A DNA stretch of 64,000 nt from Gentiana macrophylla (taxonomy: Eukaryota > Streptophyta > Magnoliopsida > Gentianales > Gentianaceae): NCBI GenBank assembly GCA_026214975.1, contig CM047815.1:60209852-60273851 (forward strand). The letters run 5' to 3'. A program made the position numbers and the translations under genes. Below are positions 32,401-44,186 of this stretch, in pieces (within the stretch, counting starts at the first letter, position 1; each line of letters starts with the position of its first letter). The notes beneath the pieces are model-generated. The model was not told the DNA's origin, did no database searches, and saw only the letters and a program-made list of their open reading frames with translations.

Positions 32401-33090
32401 CCGTAAAAGTGAATAATAGGTTTGGGGAAATTCATTTTTTACCATTTTTTCTAAAATAAAAACGAAAATTACACTCTTTTAAATTCAAAAATCATTGCTA
32501 TCCCCCGTCTAAAAGTGGGCGAAATCGTCCAAAAATAGGAGAAATCTCCTATTTATCGTCCATGTTTCGCCCGTGGTGAGAGATCCCGCCCTTCCCCGCC
32601 TTCGACACCTCCCGAATTTCTTCCAAGTTTCGCCCATGGTGGGAGGCCCTGCCCGAAAAGACGGGAGACCCCGCCCGGTTTTAAAATAGAAAATGAGTAC
32701 GGCTTTAAACCTGTCAGAAGGCTTTGAATTGAGCGGAGACTCTCCTTCTTCCTCATAGTTCCATTTCTTCTCCATAGCAAATTTTTTTTGGTGGAAGGAT
32801 TGCAACGAATTTTCAGGATTGTTCTATCAAATTTCAGTTTCCACGGGCATTGTTTTTATCAAATTTCAGTTTCCTCAAGCATTCGAAATTTCAGTTTCGA
32901 AGGATATTCAAGGTACGAAACCTAGAGTCCCCCTCTTGTGTATAACACTATAACCTAGAGTCTTAAAACCTTTCTATGTTTATTGGTTAGTTTTGATAGT
33001 GAAGTGCTATTTGTCTGTAACTTATCGCGTTGTTCTCTGCTTATGGTAGCGTCAATTGTCAACAACTTATGTGACATTATGTTTATTTTT
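32400..33090 (+). promoter_or_regulatory. Leader region of the DUF1985 ORF, GC-rich inverted motifs
   Basis: 32400-32560 is A/T with short G runs. 32560-32700 is C-rich, with GCCCGTGGTGAGAGATCCCG and GCCCATGGTGGGAGG as two similar phrases. A pyrimidine stretch ending TTTTTATAG at 33094 directly precedes the ATG at 33095, so a 5' intron in the leader is likely. No ORF here is credible. Confidence 0.35.
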
Positions 33091-33094
33091 ATAG

Positions 33095-33739
33095 ATGGAG
33101 AGAAACGTTGGCCAGTGGATTATCCCCGTTAAGCATAGAAAATCAAAAAAATTCAGCTATAGGGGAGGATCGGGGAACGTTGAGCTATTGAATAAAGCTT
33201 TTGATGGGCCTCGGTTTAAAAATCTCAAATTGGCAGACCGTATTACAAAATCTCAGTTGGGTCCGATGTATGAAAGTCTTTCAAAGTTCAAGTACTCGTC
33301 TCCTGTGATGTATAACACTTTGGTTCGAGTGGTTCATTCTGAGGAGGCTGATGAGATGTTGTTTAGGTTTGGTGATAAAACATGCCGCTTCGGGCGGCGT
33401 GAGTTTGCAATGATCAGTGGTCTATCGTTTAGGCCAATACAGGAAGACGACATGGGTATTTATGAGACATTGACGTCTAGTTTGTTAGCAATGAAGGATC
33501 CGGTAACTGGTGTCATTACACGTACAGACAAGATTCCATTTGATGGTCCGTTGACGAATGTCAATGTCCAAGTGCTTGAGTCCGCATTGGCTAGGATTAA
33601 TGATGCTGATGCATTAATGAAGGTGGCATTAATTTATTTGATCGATGTGTGTTTTGATGGGAAGGATAAGAGCGCCGCTCTTACGCCTTTTGTATTTCAT
33701 ATGGCAGAAGAAATAGATACGCATTCACGTATTGCATAA
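33095..33739 (+). CDS. DUF1985-domain protein (Ulp1/Mutator-type transposon ORF)
   Basis: A 214-codon open frame, starting directly after a splice acceptor. Residues about 50-190 show the DUF1985 pattern: FKYSSPVMYNTLVRVVHSEE, FRFGDKTCRFGRREFAMISG and LSFRP, then ARINDADALMKVALIYLIDV. This plant domain is found mainly in transposon-derived proteins that continue into a Ulp1-like cysteine protease. The frame is free of stops until TAA after THSRIA, but the protease part does not follow on this strand. Instead, exons that would normally come next lie inverted at 33829-34960. It is probably a fragment, not a working gene, though it is one of the few long intact frames here. Confidence 0.75.
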   Translation: MERNVGQWIIPVKHRKSKKFSYRGGSGNVELLNKAFDGPRFKNLKLADRITKSQLGPMYESLSKFKYSSPVMYNTLVRVVHSEEADEMLFRFGDKTCRFGRREFAMISGLSFRPIQEDDMGIYETLTSSLLAMKDPVTGVITRTDKIPFDGPLTNVNVQVLESALARINDADALMKVALIYLIDVCFDGKDKSAALTPFVFHMAEEIDTHSRIA

Positions 33740-33828
33740 GATGTGGCAAATACGTCAACATGTAATAGCAATATACGAGAGAAACATGTTGTACTTTACA
33801 ATCTACTTACCGTATTGCCTATCCATCT

Positions 33829-34960
33829 CTAAGGGCGATATATGTTCTCAAACCAGACAGCACCCATGTTCTCTAGCCTTCCGGTGCAATTGAAGTAAAC
33901 TCCATCAATCGTCACCTTAGGTGCATCAGGGTTGTTGTACCAAACACGAAACTCCCGCCATTTATCCATATCAATGGGCCTAAATGGATCGTACCGTTTT
34001 GACCTGTTCCTCTCCACCGATGAAATATCTACAAAGTCCTTCAAACGACCAGGTCGTTGAGTTCCTCTTCTTGACCGAGGAACTTCAGGCAACTTTTCAT
34101 GTATAACCCTTTTCGGCGTTGGCTCTGTATGTCATAATTTTATGTTAGTGAATATTCAAATTTTGAAATAGCAAGGTTCACAGGTCATAACCAATGTTTG
34201 ATTACTAACTCGATGGAGAGTCTGATACATTTACTATTTCAACGGGGTCATTGATCGGCGGGGCATCTATCAGAGAGTTAATTTCCAAACATGTAACATC
34301 GTCCGACAAGTGCGGCTCAAAATCAGGTCTTGGTGGCGGGTTGTCCGTTTCAAATGCCTATAAAAACATTCGGTACAAAAGCTTTACAAATATGAATTAT
34401 CATTACAATGTTAACGCTAGATATGATAAACGAACCTTCTTCTTGGTTTTTGACACATCGTTCTTCATATTAGGTTTAACAGCACTCATTGTGATTTCTT
34501 CTTGATGAAACTTGTATGTGCGCATTGGGGGGCGTGAGGGAAATACCCTTTCGGTGTATGTTTTGAAGTTGATGCCGATTTTTTCTCCTACAAATATAAT
34601 TGATTTTAACAATAACGTGTACAAGAAGGGAGTGATGTAGTAGCAACAATACCTCCTTCACAGATGGAGTCTCCATAGCAAATTTTTCTATTCCCCACTC
34701 AGATACTGCATGTTGATCATCTTCTAGCTGGGTTTTTTGACTCGTAACAAGAGGCGATGATGTATGAGGCTGAGCAGTACCCTACACAGTACCATAATGT
34801 TTAAATGCATATTCACACATAACAACATATAAATGTAATCCTTTAAAGTCAATACCTTATGACGTTTACTAGAATTCACCATCTCGGATACGATTGATTT
34901 CATTTCACTTAGTTTCTTGCGTATGGCAATTCTTGTATCCTGAATATCCCCTCGCATGAC
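33829..34960 (-). pseudogene. Ulp1-transposon middle exons, inverted relative to DUF1985
   Basis: Read leftwards, at least five exon-like blocks have plausible splice sites: 34857-34956 (RGDIQDTRIAIRKKLSEMKS, coiled coil), 34651-34782 (QLEDDQHAVSEWGIEKFAME), 34435-34587 (VFPSRPPMRTYKFHQEEITM), 34212-34357 (PPPRPDFEPHLSDD; donor GTTAGT) and 33829-34123 (acceptor ACATACAG; PEVPRSRRGTQRPGRLKDF). The last contains YDPFRPIDMDKWREFRVWY, the phrase that leads into Ulp1-like protease domains in plant transposon proteins. The catalytic domain is absent: a stop follows ENIYRP. The upstream end meets a Copia fragment near 34966. Confidence 0.6.
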
Positions 34961-34965
34961 ATTTT

Positions 34966-35484
34966 TTGTATACACAACATCGGTATAGGCAACATCGTTA
35001 TAGGCATCCTGAATATGTGGGCATTGACAGACATTTCCTTAAAGAGAAGCTTGATGCCCAGATCATTCAACTTCAATATGTTCCATCAGCAGCCCAGAAT
35101 GCTGATATTCTCACAAAGGCCATTCCACCACTTATGTTCAGCAGACGGAGTCGCAAACTTGGCTGTATAAACATATACAACCTGGGTTTGAAGGGGTGTG
35201 GAATTATTACCTTATTACCGTGTAATACATTTTACTTGTATACATTCTTGAATACGACATATTAATTGTATTGTATAAACAATTAATATGACATAAAAAA
35301 ATATATGACACAAAAAAGCTCTAGTTTGTCTATTATGCAATAGAGTATCTAGCCGCCCATAGCATTAAATACCCTACTGGGACCTCTCTCACCATCTGCT
35401 CAGATCTATTTATACTCTTTCATTTTATCATAAATAAACAAGTTGAGTGTACTCAAGTATTATTGCTTTCTCAAACTCTCTTCA
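34966..35484 (+). mobile_element. Copia 3' end, same family as 4360-9409
   Basis: Reading LKEKLDAQIIQLQYVPSAAQ and NADILTKAIPPLMF, then CINIYNLGL (35025-35190), is the RNase H end of the nested Copia family. A purine tract AAGGGG (35191-35196) and a 3' LTR follow. The left end is abrupt, at 34957-35020, with filler-like short repeats. No 5' half is present. Confidence 0.85.
35197..35484 (+). repeat. Copia LTR (short variant)
   Basis: Starts TGTGGAATTATTACC and ends CAAACTCTCTTCA as in 4360-4730. The central part differs and the whole is 288 bases instead of about 375. It keeps the CTAGCCGCCCA and ATCTATTTATAC segments. Confidence 0.85.
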
Positions 35485-37717
35485 CCATTTCTTTTGGCTC
35501 TTACACGGTACCAAGACAGCATGAAACTTCTTTTATCCATTAAAGAAGAAAAACCATCGGTTATTGCCCTTTCTCCTCTGATTATTGACATCACCATAGG
35601 TAAATTATTCCAATTTTTTGAATGACAGCCCCCTTTCATCAACAAGACAACACCCGATTTTTGTTTCTCAGAAATTTCCCCTAAAACCAGCCAATAAAGC
35701 AGTCAAATATCCCCAAATTACACCGAATCGCCTCACGTACCGCCATATATCTCCAAAAGCAGCGAACTGCCGGATAATCAAAATTCCCTCTGGTCCGTTT
35801 TTGTTCTCCAAAGCGGAAGAGCTGTAAAGTCGAGGTTTTTTTTGGGAACAAAGTGAAGATAAGAATGGAAACAGATATTCAGTATTTTTTTGTTTAATTT
35901 TAATTCCTAAAGAAATAAAATATTATTATTATTACAGAAGGACATGTGGCAAACCGGAGGTATCCATTGCAAACCCATTTTTCAGATAAAAAGACCAACG
36001 GGCAGCTCCCCTTTCAGCCAAAAAGACCGATGTGGCAGCTCCCCAAGAATCCCCTCCCCTTTAATATATAGGTAGAGAAACAAATTTGGTTTATAATAAT
36101 TGAATATGTGAAATTTCAACAAATTTGAAAAAAAATATACAATATAGAAGAGACGTTTAAAGAAAACTGGAGTGAAACTAAAAATCTATTTTGAATAACT
36201 AATTTTTTATTAGGGTTTTCACGGGATTTTTGGAATTATAAATGACAATATTAATTTTTACCAAATAAAAAATTTATTATTTTAGTCGGGTCAGGTCGGG
36301 ATTCCTGACGGGATCAACTTTTATACACAAACCCTTTTTTCCGCATTTCGTCGTGTTAGGAAACAATTGGGACGGGAAAAATTTGGGTTGGGGTAGGGAT
36401 GGGCAGGGGCGCCAGAGGGAGAAGCGAAAGTGCACATGGGCTGCCTCGTAAAATCTATGAATTTAAAGGCGTAAAGTGAAATTTTAACTCAATAGTATAT
36501 ATATCTTAGTAGGAAAGCCGTCTGATCTTTAATCGATAAATGTGATTTGAAAATTTGTAATAAAAGAAACAGAAAACGCATGATAAAAACATTATGTATG
36601 AATTGGAAACGAATGTTGAAGTGATGTAGATATTATGTATACTTATATAATGATTATATTCATTAAAATAATGACATGTCCAACCTATTATTAGAATATA
36701 ATGATGTCTTGGTTCAAAGTATTCAATGTTTGACAATGGTTAACAACATTATCATCCATATTAACAGAACCCATTTGAATGATAATAATGATGAGGCAAT
36801 CAGATTATTGAAGCTCACCATTTAAGAATTCCTTATAATTCCTCAGTCCGACTTCCAACGGGTGTGTTTTGCCTAATGCATAATGTACATATGGGTCGAT
36901 AGATCGATATTAAAAAAAAGTTTTTTATTAGAATTTTTTTCTTAAAAATTAGCTCAAACCTAAATCATATAGTACAAAGAACGTTTTTCACCAAAAAATA
37001 ATGCCTAGAGTTACTAAGAAGATCATCATGATGCATGTCAAGTGCATGGAGGCAACAGGGTAACAACAACATTTTAACCTTAAGGTGAGGGAAGATGCTG
37101 CATGAAAGAGAGAACTTTTTTTTGAGTACATAAATAATAAAGGATGCAACATCAATTATATAGGTCAGTGTGTTTGTAAGTACAAATGATTGATCAAACA
37201 ATAAAAGATGCAACACCAATTGTATATTACGTTATTCATCTACTAATCAATTACTCCTCTCAACCTCCTACCTTTCCCAAAGGGAAAATAAAACAAAACA
37301 AAAAACAAAAAACACTCATCATAATGGTACAAATTAATAGATTCGGTAAATTAATATCAATCAAAAGGAGAACAAAAGTTGTATATATATCAGGTATGAT
37401 TAACAATAGAAGAAAACATGAAAATAATATAATATGAGGGGATTTTTCCTGATCTACCACCATTTTCTGCTCCAAATTGTGGATATACCACCCAATACAA
37501 TGACAACACCAGAGTAAGCCATGGTAATCAACACCCATGAATAGAAGTTATTTGCAACAAATTTAAAATAGGTTGCAGACTCTCTTTAAATTGGAACTTT
37601 GGTAATCAAGTCATCCTTTAAATTTGAGCATATGAGAAACTCATATGTCTACACATTTTTCAGCATGAATACAAATCTTCATTCTGATAGTACAATTATT
37701 TCGCATCACAAACTTAG
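35485..37717. other. Non-coding stretch with one partial array unit
   Basis: No gene supported. 36367-36415 holds GGGACGGG and then GGGTTGGGGTAGGGATGGG, matching the G-rich part of the tandem array at 44.4-45.9 kb. A minus-strand membrane-like reading at 37470-37560 (FYSWVLITMAYSGVVIVLGG) could be an exon relic of a transporter-like protein, but has no family signature. Confidence 0.4.
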
Positions 37718-39250
37718 CTAAGGAAATTTGTCAAAAAAAATTTGTAGAAAAACATAGAACCCAAACCTATGAACCGTTTTCAAGTAGACGTCAAATTTCC
37801 TTAGAGCCCAGAATATGAAAGTCGCCAAAGATCTGCAATTCGGTATGACCTTTAGGAATTTTCTGACTTCCAACGACTTAGCTGCAATGAGAAACGGAAT
37901 GCATATAAAAATGAAGAAAGTGTACGTGATAAAGATTAGAATGTGAAACAGTCCAAACAATAAATTCTAGCTCAAAATCAACTGATAAAACTAATATGGT
38001 TTAAGATATTCACATAGGTGATCGAGGGATAAATATGGTGCCTAGAGTGAAGAGGGAAAAAATAGAACCTTAGCAAAAATAAGATCTTGCATATTTTTTC
38101 CTTTGTTGACAAAATTTGAAGTCTCCCCCTCCTTAAAACACTTCGCCCCGTCATAACTTCTACAACACAATCTAATAACTCCAGGCAACACCCCATAAAT
38201 GTAAATCAATAACAAACAAATACATTCAGAAGAAGACTACAACAAAAGCTATTTTTCCTAAGTCAAAATAATCACTTAGCAAAAGCAAAGACAACCCTAC
38301 CCAAAACTCATAAATGCATTCTTCGGTGTATATTGTTATGCTTGATTATGCACAAACCAATTAACCGATTCTATGAATGTATTCGGCAAACAATCAGAAA
38401 GTAGAATCAAAATAATTTTTGCATCAATTGAGTAACGTGCTTATTTCTTCTTTATCATTACTTCACCACTTCGGTATGCATCTTTACCAAACAGACCCAC
38501 AAACATGTGAACTAAATCCATGTCCACCCAAACAACTTCGGTGTGAAGTAGTAGAAGTATGAACGATTCGCGAGGTCTCTTATGACGTTCATTGTAACCA
38601 TGTATGAATCTATGAATTTCCACCAACATGATTACTGTTGTAAACATTAATTTATGGTCAGCCAGATAATCAATTTTATACACGTTAAAACGCATTTATC
38701 AGTCTAGAAAAGTATGCGGAGAAAGGAAAGTAAACAATATCCGAGCATTGACTTCTGCCGAAAAATTAGACGAAATGTAGGGAAAAAAAACATCGAAGAA
38801 TTTCTTCTCTTCTGGCTTCCCCAATGAGCATAAGCCTCCGAACACGCCTACAAAATCAAAGGTGGGAAGAAGCAGCAACAGCGAGGTATGATAATTAATT
38901 TGTGTCCGTGAGTATTAAAACGTGGAAATTAAAAAAATAAAAGGAACTGACTGCTTGGCAAAAAAGAAAAATAAAATTGCAATGGCAAATTATTTGGGTA
39001 AAGGAATTATTCATACTGAACACCCAAAACAAAAGTATTCAAGCTCGTAGAGCTGGAAAATAAAATTACAAAAGCAATGAATCAAGTAATGGATGCTTAC
39101 GATGAATGCGTCAATTTGCTTCATGGAAATCATAATGTGAAGTACCACAGTTTGGTCAGCCGGATGATGAATTTGGGAAATTTTTTTTAGATATCGGACG
39201 TGGGATAAATGGTGAGGGTGACACGTGATCGGATTAAACCGTAAAGTCAT
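37718..39250 (-). other. Unidentified minus-strand short ORFs
   Basis: Open frames at 37718-37960, 38441-38695 and 39011-39250 on the minus strand have ordinary amino-acid composition. The latter two share a similar segment around (L/P)ADxxxxxxxxIMxxxxIxxFI, and their DNA shares TGGTCAGCC(A/G)GAT(A/G)AT, so they may be two copies of a repeat. No family recognised. Confidence 0.25.
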
Positions 39251-39532
39251 GTGCGATAAATGCAGATGAAGGAAATATTGATGAAAAGGGTTGAGAAACT
39301 GGAGGAGAGGAGTTGAGATTAAAGGAAGGATTTGCTGATAGTAATGAGAGTGGCATCGTGGAAGGGAAGTTTATGCGAAAACGGGTGATCGCACGAACGT
39401 AGGATAGTTCGAACGTGGAGGAAATGACTTCGGTTGAAACGGCAGAAGTGAAGCACGTTTTGTTGTACTTTTATTATTTTTTTCTTTCTCAAATCTGAAA
39501 CGGGTCAAAAAGCCGGGTTATTGCCCATAACG

Positions 39533-39571
39533 GGTCAATTTGACAGTTTTTCTCTTGAAAATATAATATAA
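39533..39571 (+). repeat. Direct repeat, left copy
   Basis: The segment with GGGTCAATTTGACAGTTTTT and GAAAATATAATATAA recurs in the same direction at 44187-44217. A GC phrase, AACCCGTGCGATGCACGG, follows at 39584; it is an inverted-repeat-like phrase seen at the ends of some plant transposons. The two copies bracket the gene-fragment region. Confidence 0.6.
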
Positions 39572-40439
39572 GACTAGTAGGAAACCCGTGCGATGCACGG
39601 AAAACGCTATATTTAAAAAGTCGATCTGAGTAAAATCCGAACCTTGATGCACCACTATGTATGACGCGGGTATAACGCAAGAAGAGATGTGTATTGGAAG
39701 GAGACGTCTATGTAATTGTGAAACTATTATTGTAATCTCTTTCGTTATTCAAAGAAATACTGAACACTCTGGAACACATACCTTTTACTAAATAACAACA
39801 TTCCAAAATGTCAATTGATCCCTCAGTTTTTTCTCCTCAACATATCCAAAGTTGTATATCCCGGGTATATGAAATGTTAATCAACCCCTTACACTACATC
39901 AAAGATGCTATGTCAACCTTCTTTGAAAAAAGAAGAAGAAGATGATGCTGGTATGTCAACTGAGAATGAGCAACAAAAATGTTAACAAAAAGATACACAA
40001 TTCACGTCTCATTGAAGGATGAGGCTAACGGAAATTTCTGCTTGTTGATTATTATAGTTCATCGACAAAAATTCCGGACACACAACGAAAGGGAGGTGTA
40101 GAAGTATTGGCAGATAGACTCAAGTTTTACAACTCATAGCAGCCATACAATCTACTCACAAAACAAACATGGATTTGAAACCAAAGGTTGAAGAATAGAA
40201 AATGATCTATCTTGTGTGAAACATAAAGTTCTAATTGAGGAAAAGATATGCTCATTCGCATACGACCAACTATATTGAAAAACAACACCATACATCTAAA
40301 GTGTCAAACGTATATCCTCAATGATATTGTTCCCAAAAAATATAAACTCGACACTTCAACTAAAGTGTTTTTTTTTTTTTTTTTTTTGAAAAACAACTAA
40401 AGTGTTAAGGATAAACAAAATTTACACTATAAATTACCA

Positions 40440-41010
40440 TTTCACTTGAAAGCTGAAAGTGTGATCAAAGGCATAATGTACATGTTAATGCATTCCAACA
40501 TTAAACATACCATTAGCTTCGGCTTCTCTCTCATGAATCGATTTTGCCAGTCTGAGAAACTGGCCTCATGCTCCTGCATATGAATCCTATGTGAAAGATG
40601 GGACAAAATAAAGTAGAAAAAAAAAGTGGGCACCCATAAGACAGGAACACAAAACAAAGTTTTCCTCAGGATAGACTGGCATCGTTTCCATGTCATTTCT
40701 GGCAAGAGCTGCCCTTTGAAGCAGTTTTTTGCTATCATTTTTCATTAAGCAGAAAGGCTTGAGCCTGCAAAACAGTAAACTAAATCTCACAACATTCTTA
40801 GAAGTAATGCAAAAAATGAGATTCTCATATTTGAAGCAAGCCACATGTGAGTTGAAAAATGGATGTCAAGGAACTAAAAATTCATGTTAAAAATCCAACT
40901 CACAAAGACAAACTGGAGCAAAGCAGAAGAAACAATATATGAAGTTCTTCGTTTGAAACTTACATTGCCATTTGGATTCTTCTCTACTTTTGAACCTGTA
41001 AAATCACAGA
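40440..41010 (-). pseudogene. Unidentified minus-strand exon set
   Basis: Three exon-like blocks with splice-like borders. 40963-41000 reads GSKVEKNPNGN between ..TTTTACAG and GTAAGTTT. About 40665-40775 reads KNDSKKLLQRAALARNDMET and MPVYPEEN. About 40510-40590 reads EHEASFSDWQNRFMREKPKL and M before GTATGTTTA. Composition is that of a real soluble protein. I do not recognise the family. No start or stop context is visible, so it is probably a captured or decayed gene fragment. Confidence 0.35.
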
Positions 41011-42419
41011 AGATATTCTATCTTGCCTTTATTTATTGCACTCGCTCCTTTCGCTAACATGTGATTAAGTTGCAGTTATAAGAGAAGCAGAAGTAGAAAA
41101 GAAATTACAAAAATTAAATGAGAAAACATATTATATCATAAGAAATAGAACAACTTTGGCATTTCTCTACAATACATATATTCCTCTTTTTGTGGGAGAA
41201 TCAACGGGTTTAAAATACAACTGAAAATCTGCATTTTGGTATGAAGATGACCAAAGTACATCTCAAAAAGAGAAGGAAGACATGTTAGTTCCTCCACCAA
41301 AATTTTTTTCCATTATAGGAGATTAAATAGTGTACAATGAAGTACAACACAAAAAACAAAAACCCTCAAAGTCGATAAGCTGAGGCTTCCAATCCTAAAC
41401 CAACTCACAAAACAATTTACAAAAATATAAACAACTAAGAGAAGACACCTTTAGACCAAAGGAGAAATGACATCAATTCCAACGAAGATTCAACAAAAAG
41501 ACATCAATGTCAAATACCTATTTTGCTAATGCCTTTTTTGTTAAGTGCATTCAATTGTACATGACCGAAAATGTCTAGTCAATGTCAAATACCTATTTTG
41601 CTAATTCCCTATGACGCACCAATAATTCTGTCTAGTAACGTGTCCTGTATCCCAAACCGATACGGACAATTTTGTAATTTTTAAAGTCTGATTCGGAATT
41701 CCTATATGCATATTCATAACTCGGATATCTGAAACGAAGAATCATGTTGATAATTTAGTAAATAACATTACAAAATGAATGAAAAAGCTGTCCAAAATGA
41801 TTTAATACTACAAAAAATAAAGGGGACCAATACTTATATTTGTAAAATATTTACACAAATGCTCCCGTACCCATATGGTAATTGTTCGAAAATCCTGCAC
41901 CTGGGTATTCCATATTCACAACGTAAGCATTTATCGATTTCAAAAGAAGATCAAAGGCAAAACATTTCCTCTTTGTACAGAACTTCAATCAAAGATGGTT
42001 GGGAAAACTAAGGCAAATATTTTTAATCTACTACGACTCTCCTTATCACTCTCCTTTTATCCTGATAATGTTGCTTTACGGTCCAAAGAGTAGAGAGCAT
42101 ATGATAAGTTAAAATATACATGTCTCAATTGTAATTTTCAACTCTGATAGATTCCATGATACTTAAATATTATAAAGAAAATGCCCATATATAATAACAA
42201 CAACGTTATTTGTGTTCCATTTTGCTTATGCAAGTGATTTGATAAAACAACGGTGAATACATAATTGAGAACAAAGTAAAATTCTTTGTACTTATTTCTG
42301 TTTCAATAAAAAGGCCAAAAGCTACGATCAGCAGCTGAAATGCTGAATTCCAAGGAAATAAAGTGAATTAAAAGAAAATAAAAAAAAGAGAGAGAAGGAA
42401 ATACTTGCAGAACTCTAGC

Positions 42420-42515
42420 CACTTCTTGTGCGGATCCTTATCGGCCTTTCCCTTCTTCACCGGTTTCATGCCGGCTGCCACATGGCCCACATCTTTCTGA
42501 ACAGTAACCCTAACG
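42420..42515 (-). pseudogene. Unassigned exon-like reading next to the BOB1 pseudogene
   Basis: Minus-strand reading VQKDVGHVAAGMKPVKKGKA and DKDPHKKWLEFC follows the last BOB1-like block. It is not part of BOB1 as I know it. It may come from another captured gene, which would favour a transposon-mediated mosaic. Confidence 0.25.
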
Positions 42516-42539
42516 ACACCAATTTCAAAACATAAAAAG

Positions 42540-43620
42540 GCTAAACATTTTGCCCCAGGGAAGGCCTTTTCAGGATGCTGCATACAAACACACCCAAGAA
42601 GGTTTTTAAAGTTAGTATTATATATATAAATATATCTTATATTATATATAAAAGATGGCGTCTTTAACGACACCACTACCAAATCTCTAAAGTGTCGCGA
42701 TAAAGTTTTCAGTATAGTGTCACGGTAAAAACTCCACGGATATACACGCACTTAGGGAGTTAAGATATAGAATTAGTTGAGTATACTCACCTCAGCCATA
42801 AACTTCTTCAACATATCTTGTTTCTGCATCTCATCACTTGTGGGAAGGCCCATTTGCTTCTGTCGCTGATCAAAATGTTCAATGCATTTGGGAAAAAACC
42901 CACAATCACCAATCAAATAAGCATAATTTGAAGCCAGAAAAACACTTTAACACAAACCAGCATTCAGTAAAGAAAAATATCACTTATGGTTATCAATTTC
43001 AGGTTCACCCTTCACCAAATACTTCCACCAATCCATCTGATCCTGCTTAGTTAACAGAATAGACCGATTTTTGATCCTCTGCAAACAATCAAGAAAGTAA
43101 ATTTCAACCATTATAAATTATCAACCTAATAAAACAGACCAACTAACTGCCACCGGCAAGGTGCAGACAATAAAGATGGCCATCAAATTATACCTGAGCT
43201 CCAAAAGCTTTCATCAACTTTCAACGGCCGATATAGTTCCCCTTTGTGCACAGATAAAGAAGAATGTTACCAATCCAATAGGTGACCATATCATCAAGGC
43301 ATCTGAAACGTGACCCTAAAGAACAATGATAAAAACATGTCACATTATCATTCCAGCATAATCAACATACATCAATTATTGGGGGCTGACCCTTGAGACC
43401 AACTTTGAGATGCTTCAATTCCTCTTTATCTCACAGACAATGAACCTTGATTTTGTTCCAGCAGGAACATGAACATTGATATTAAACACCAGTTTCAATC
43501 ATTTTTTATATTGAAATGAAAAGGAAGCTAGGAATAAATGAAATATTACATAGAAAAAGAACCAACTTTTACCTGTTCATTCAATCGATTCTTCCAAGTA
43601 GACAATAAGATTGTGACCTG
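42540..43620 (-). pseudogene. BOBBER1/NudC-type co-chaperone pseudogene (CS domain)
   Basis: Read leftwards, the blocks match plant BOB1/NudC proteins in order. About 43573-43603: weak TWKNRLNEQ (cf. SWIQNLQEV). 43373-43494: NINVHVPAGTKSRFIVCEIK plus KVGLKGQPPIID after an indel (CS-domain core). 43194-43238: GELYRPLKVDESFWSS. 42975-43079: SILLTKQDQMDWWKYLVKGE and PEID. 42791-42880: [20 protein letters not shown] and LKKFMAE, with donor GTGAGT. 42540-42578: HPEKAFPGAKC. NudC-type proteins are HSP90/dynein-related co-chaperones; BOB1 is needed for development and heat tolerance in Arabidopsis. Here frames are broken and the N-terminus is missing. Order and splice sites are kept, so it was a genomic, not cDNA, copy. 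Confidence 0.75.
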
Positions 43621-44186
43621 GCCGGCGTCCACCATGAAATCCACCAACCCGTCGCCGATACCGTCGCGTCAAAGAGCCTGACATTCATTTGTAGAGTCGC
43701 ACATGTTGATTCACCGGATAATGTAGGCCCAAAAAAATCATTTTGTGCTCAGGATGAGTCCTGGTAAATTTCAATGTTAGTTCTCAGATTTGTCAGAAAA
43801 TCCTCAACAATTTAAAATCTGATTATCAGAAACTGATTTTACTTTGAACGCATATCAATAGAATCGGAACCCTTTGAGCCTCCAAGCGCTTTCTCCTTTC
43901 ATGCTCCAAAAGAGACCGGTTGATTCAATGTCCAGCCTTTTCCACTTACCATGACTATCAGTATCACGATCTGGAGGTTGAATAGAAAACTGAAAAAGAC
44001 TATCACGATCTGGAGGTTGGAGAAGGGAAATTTTCTATCACATAAGTGGGAGTGGAGATGGGATACGTGGGAGAGTAGAGTGGAGGCGGTTGTAGATAGT
44101 TAGATTTTTTTTAATCTTTATTTAAGGCTTTTTTTTTAATTAATTTCCGGGTTTGGGTCGGGTCAATTGGAAAAATACGGGTCAAT

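Noticed and set aside
32509..32805. Minus-strand ORF of 98 codons
   Set aside because: It covers GC-rich repeat-like leader sequence of the DUF1985 ORF and has no domain or splice context.
36271..36420. Telomere-like G-rich sequence
   Set aside because: The GTCGGG and GGTTGGGG runs are irregular and match the local transposon-like array, not the plant telomere repeat.
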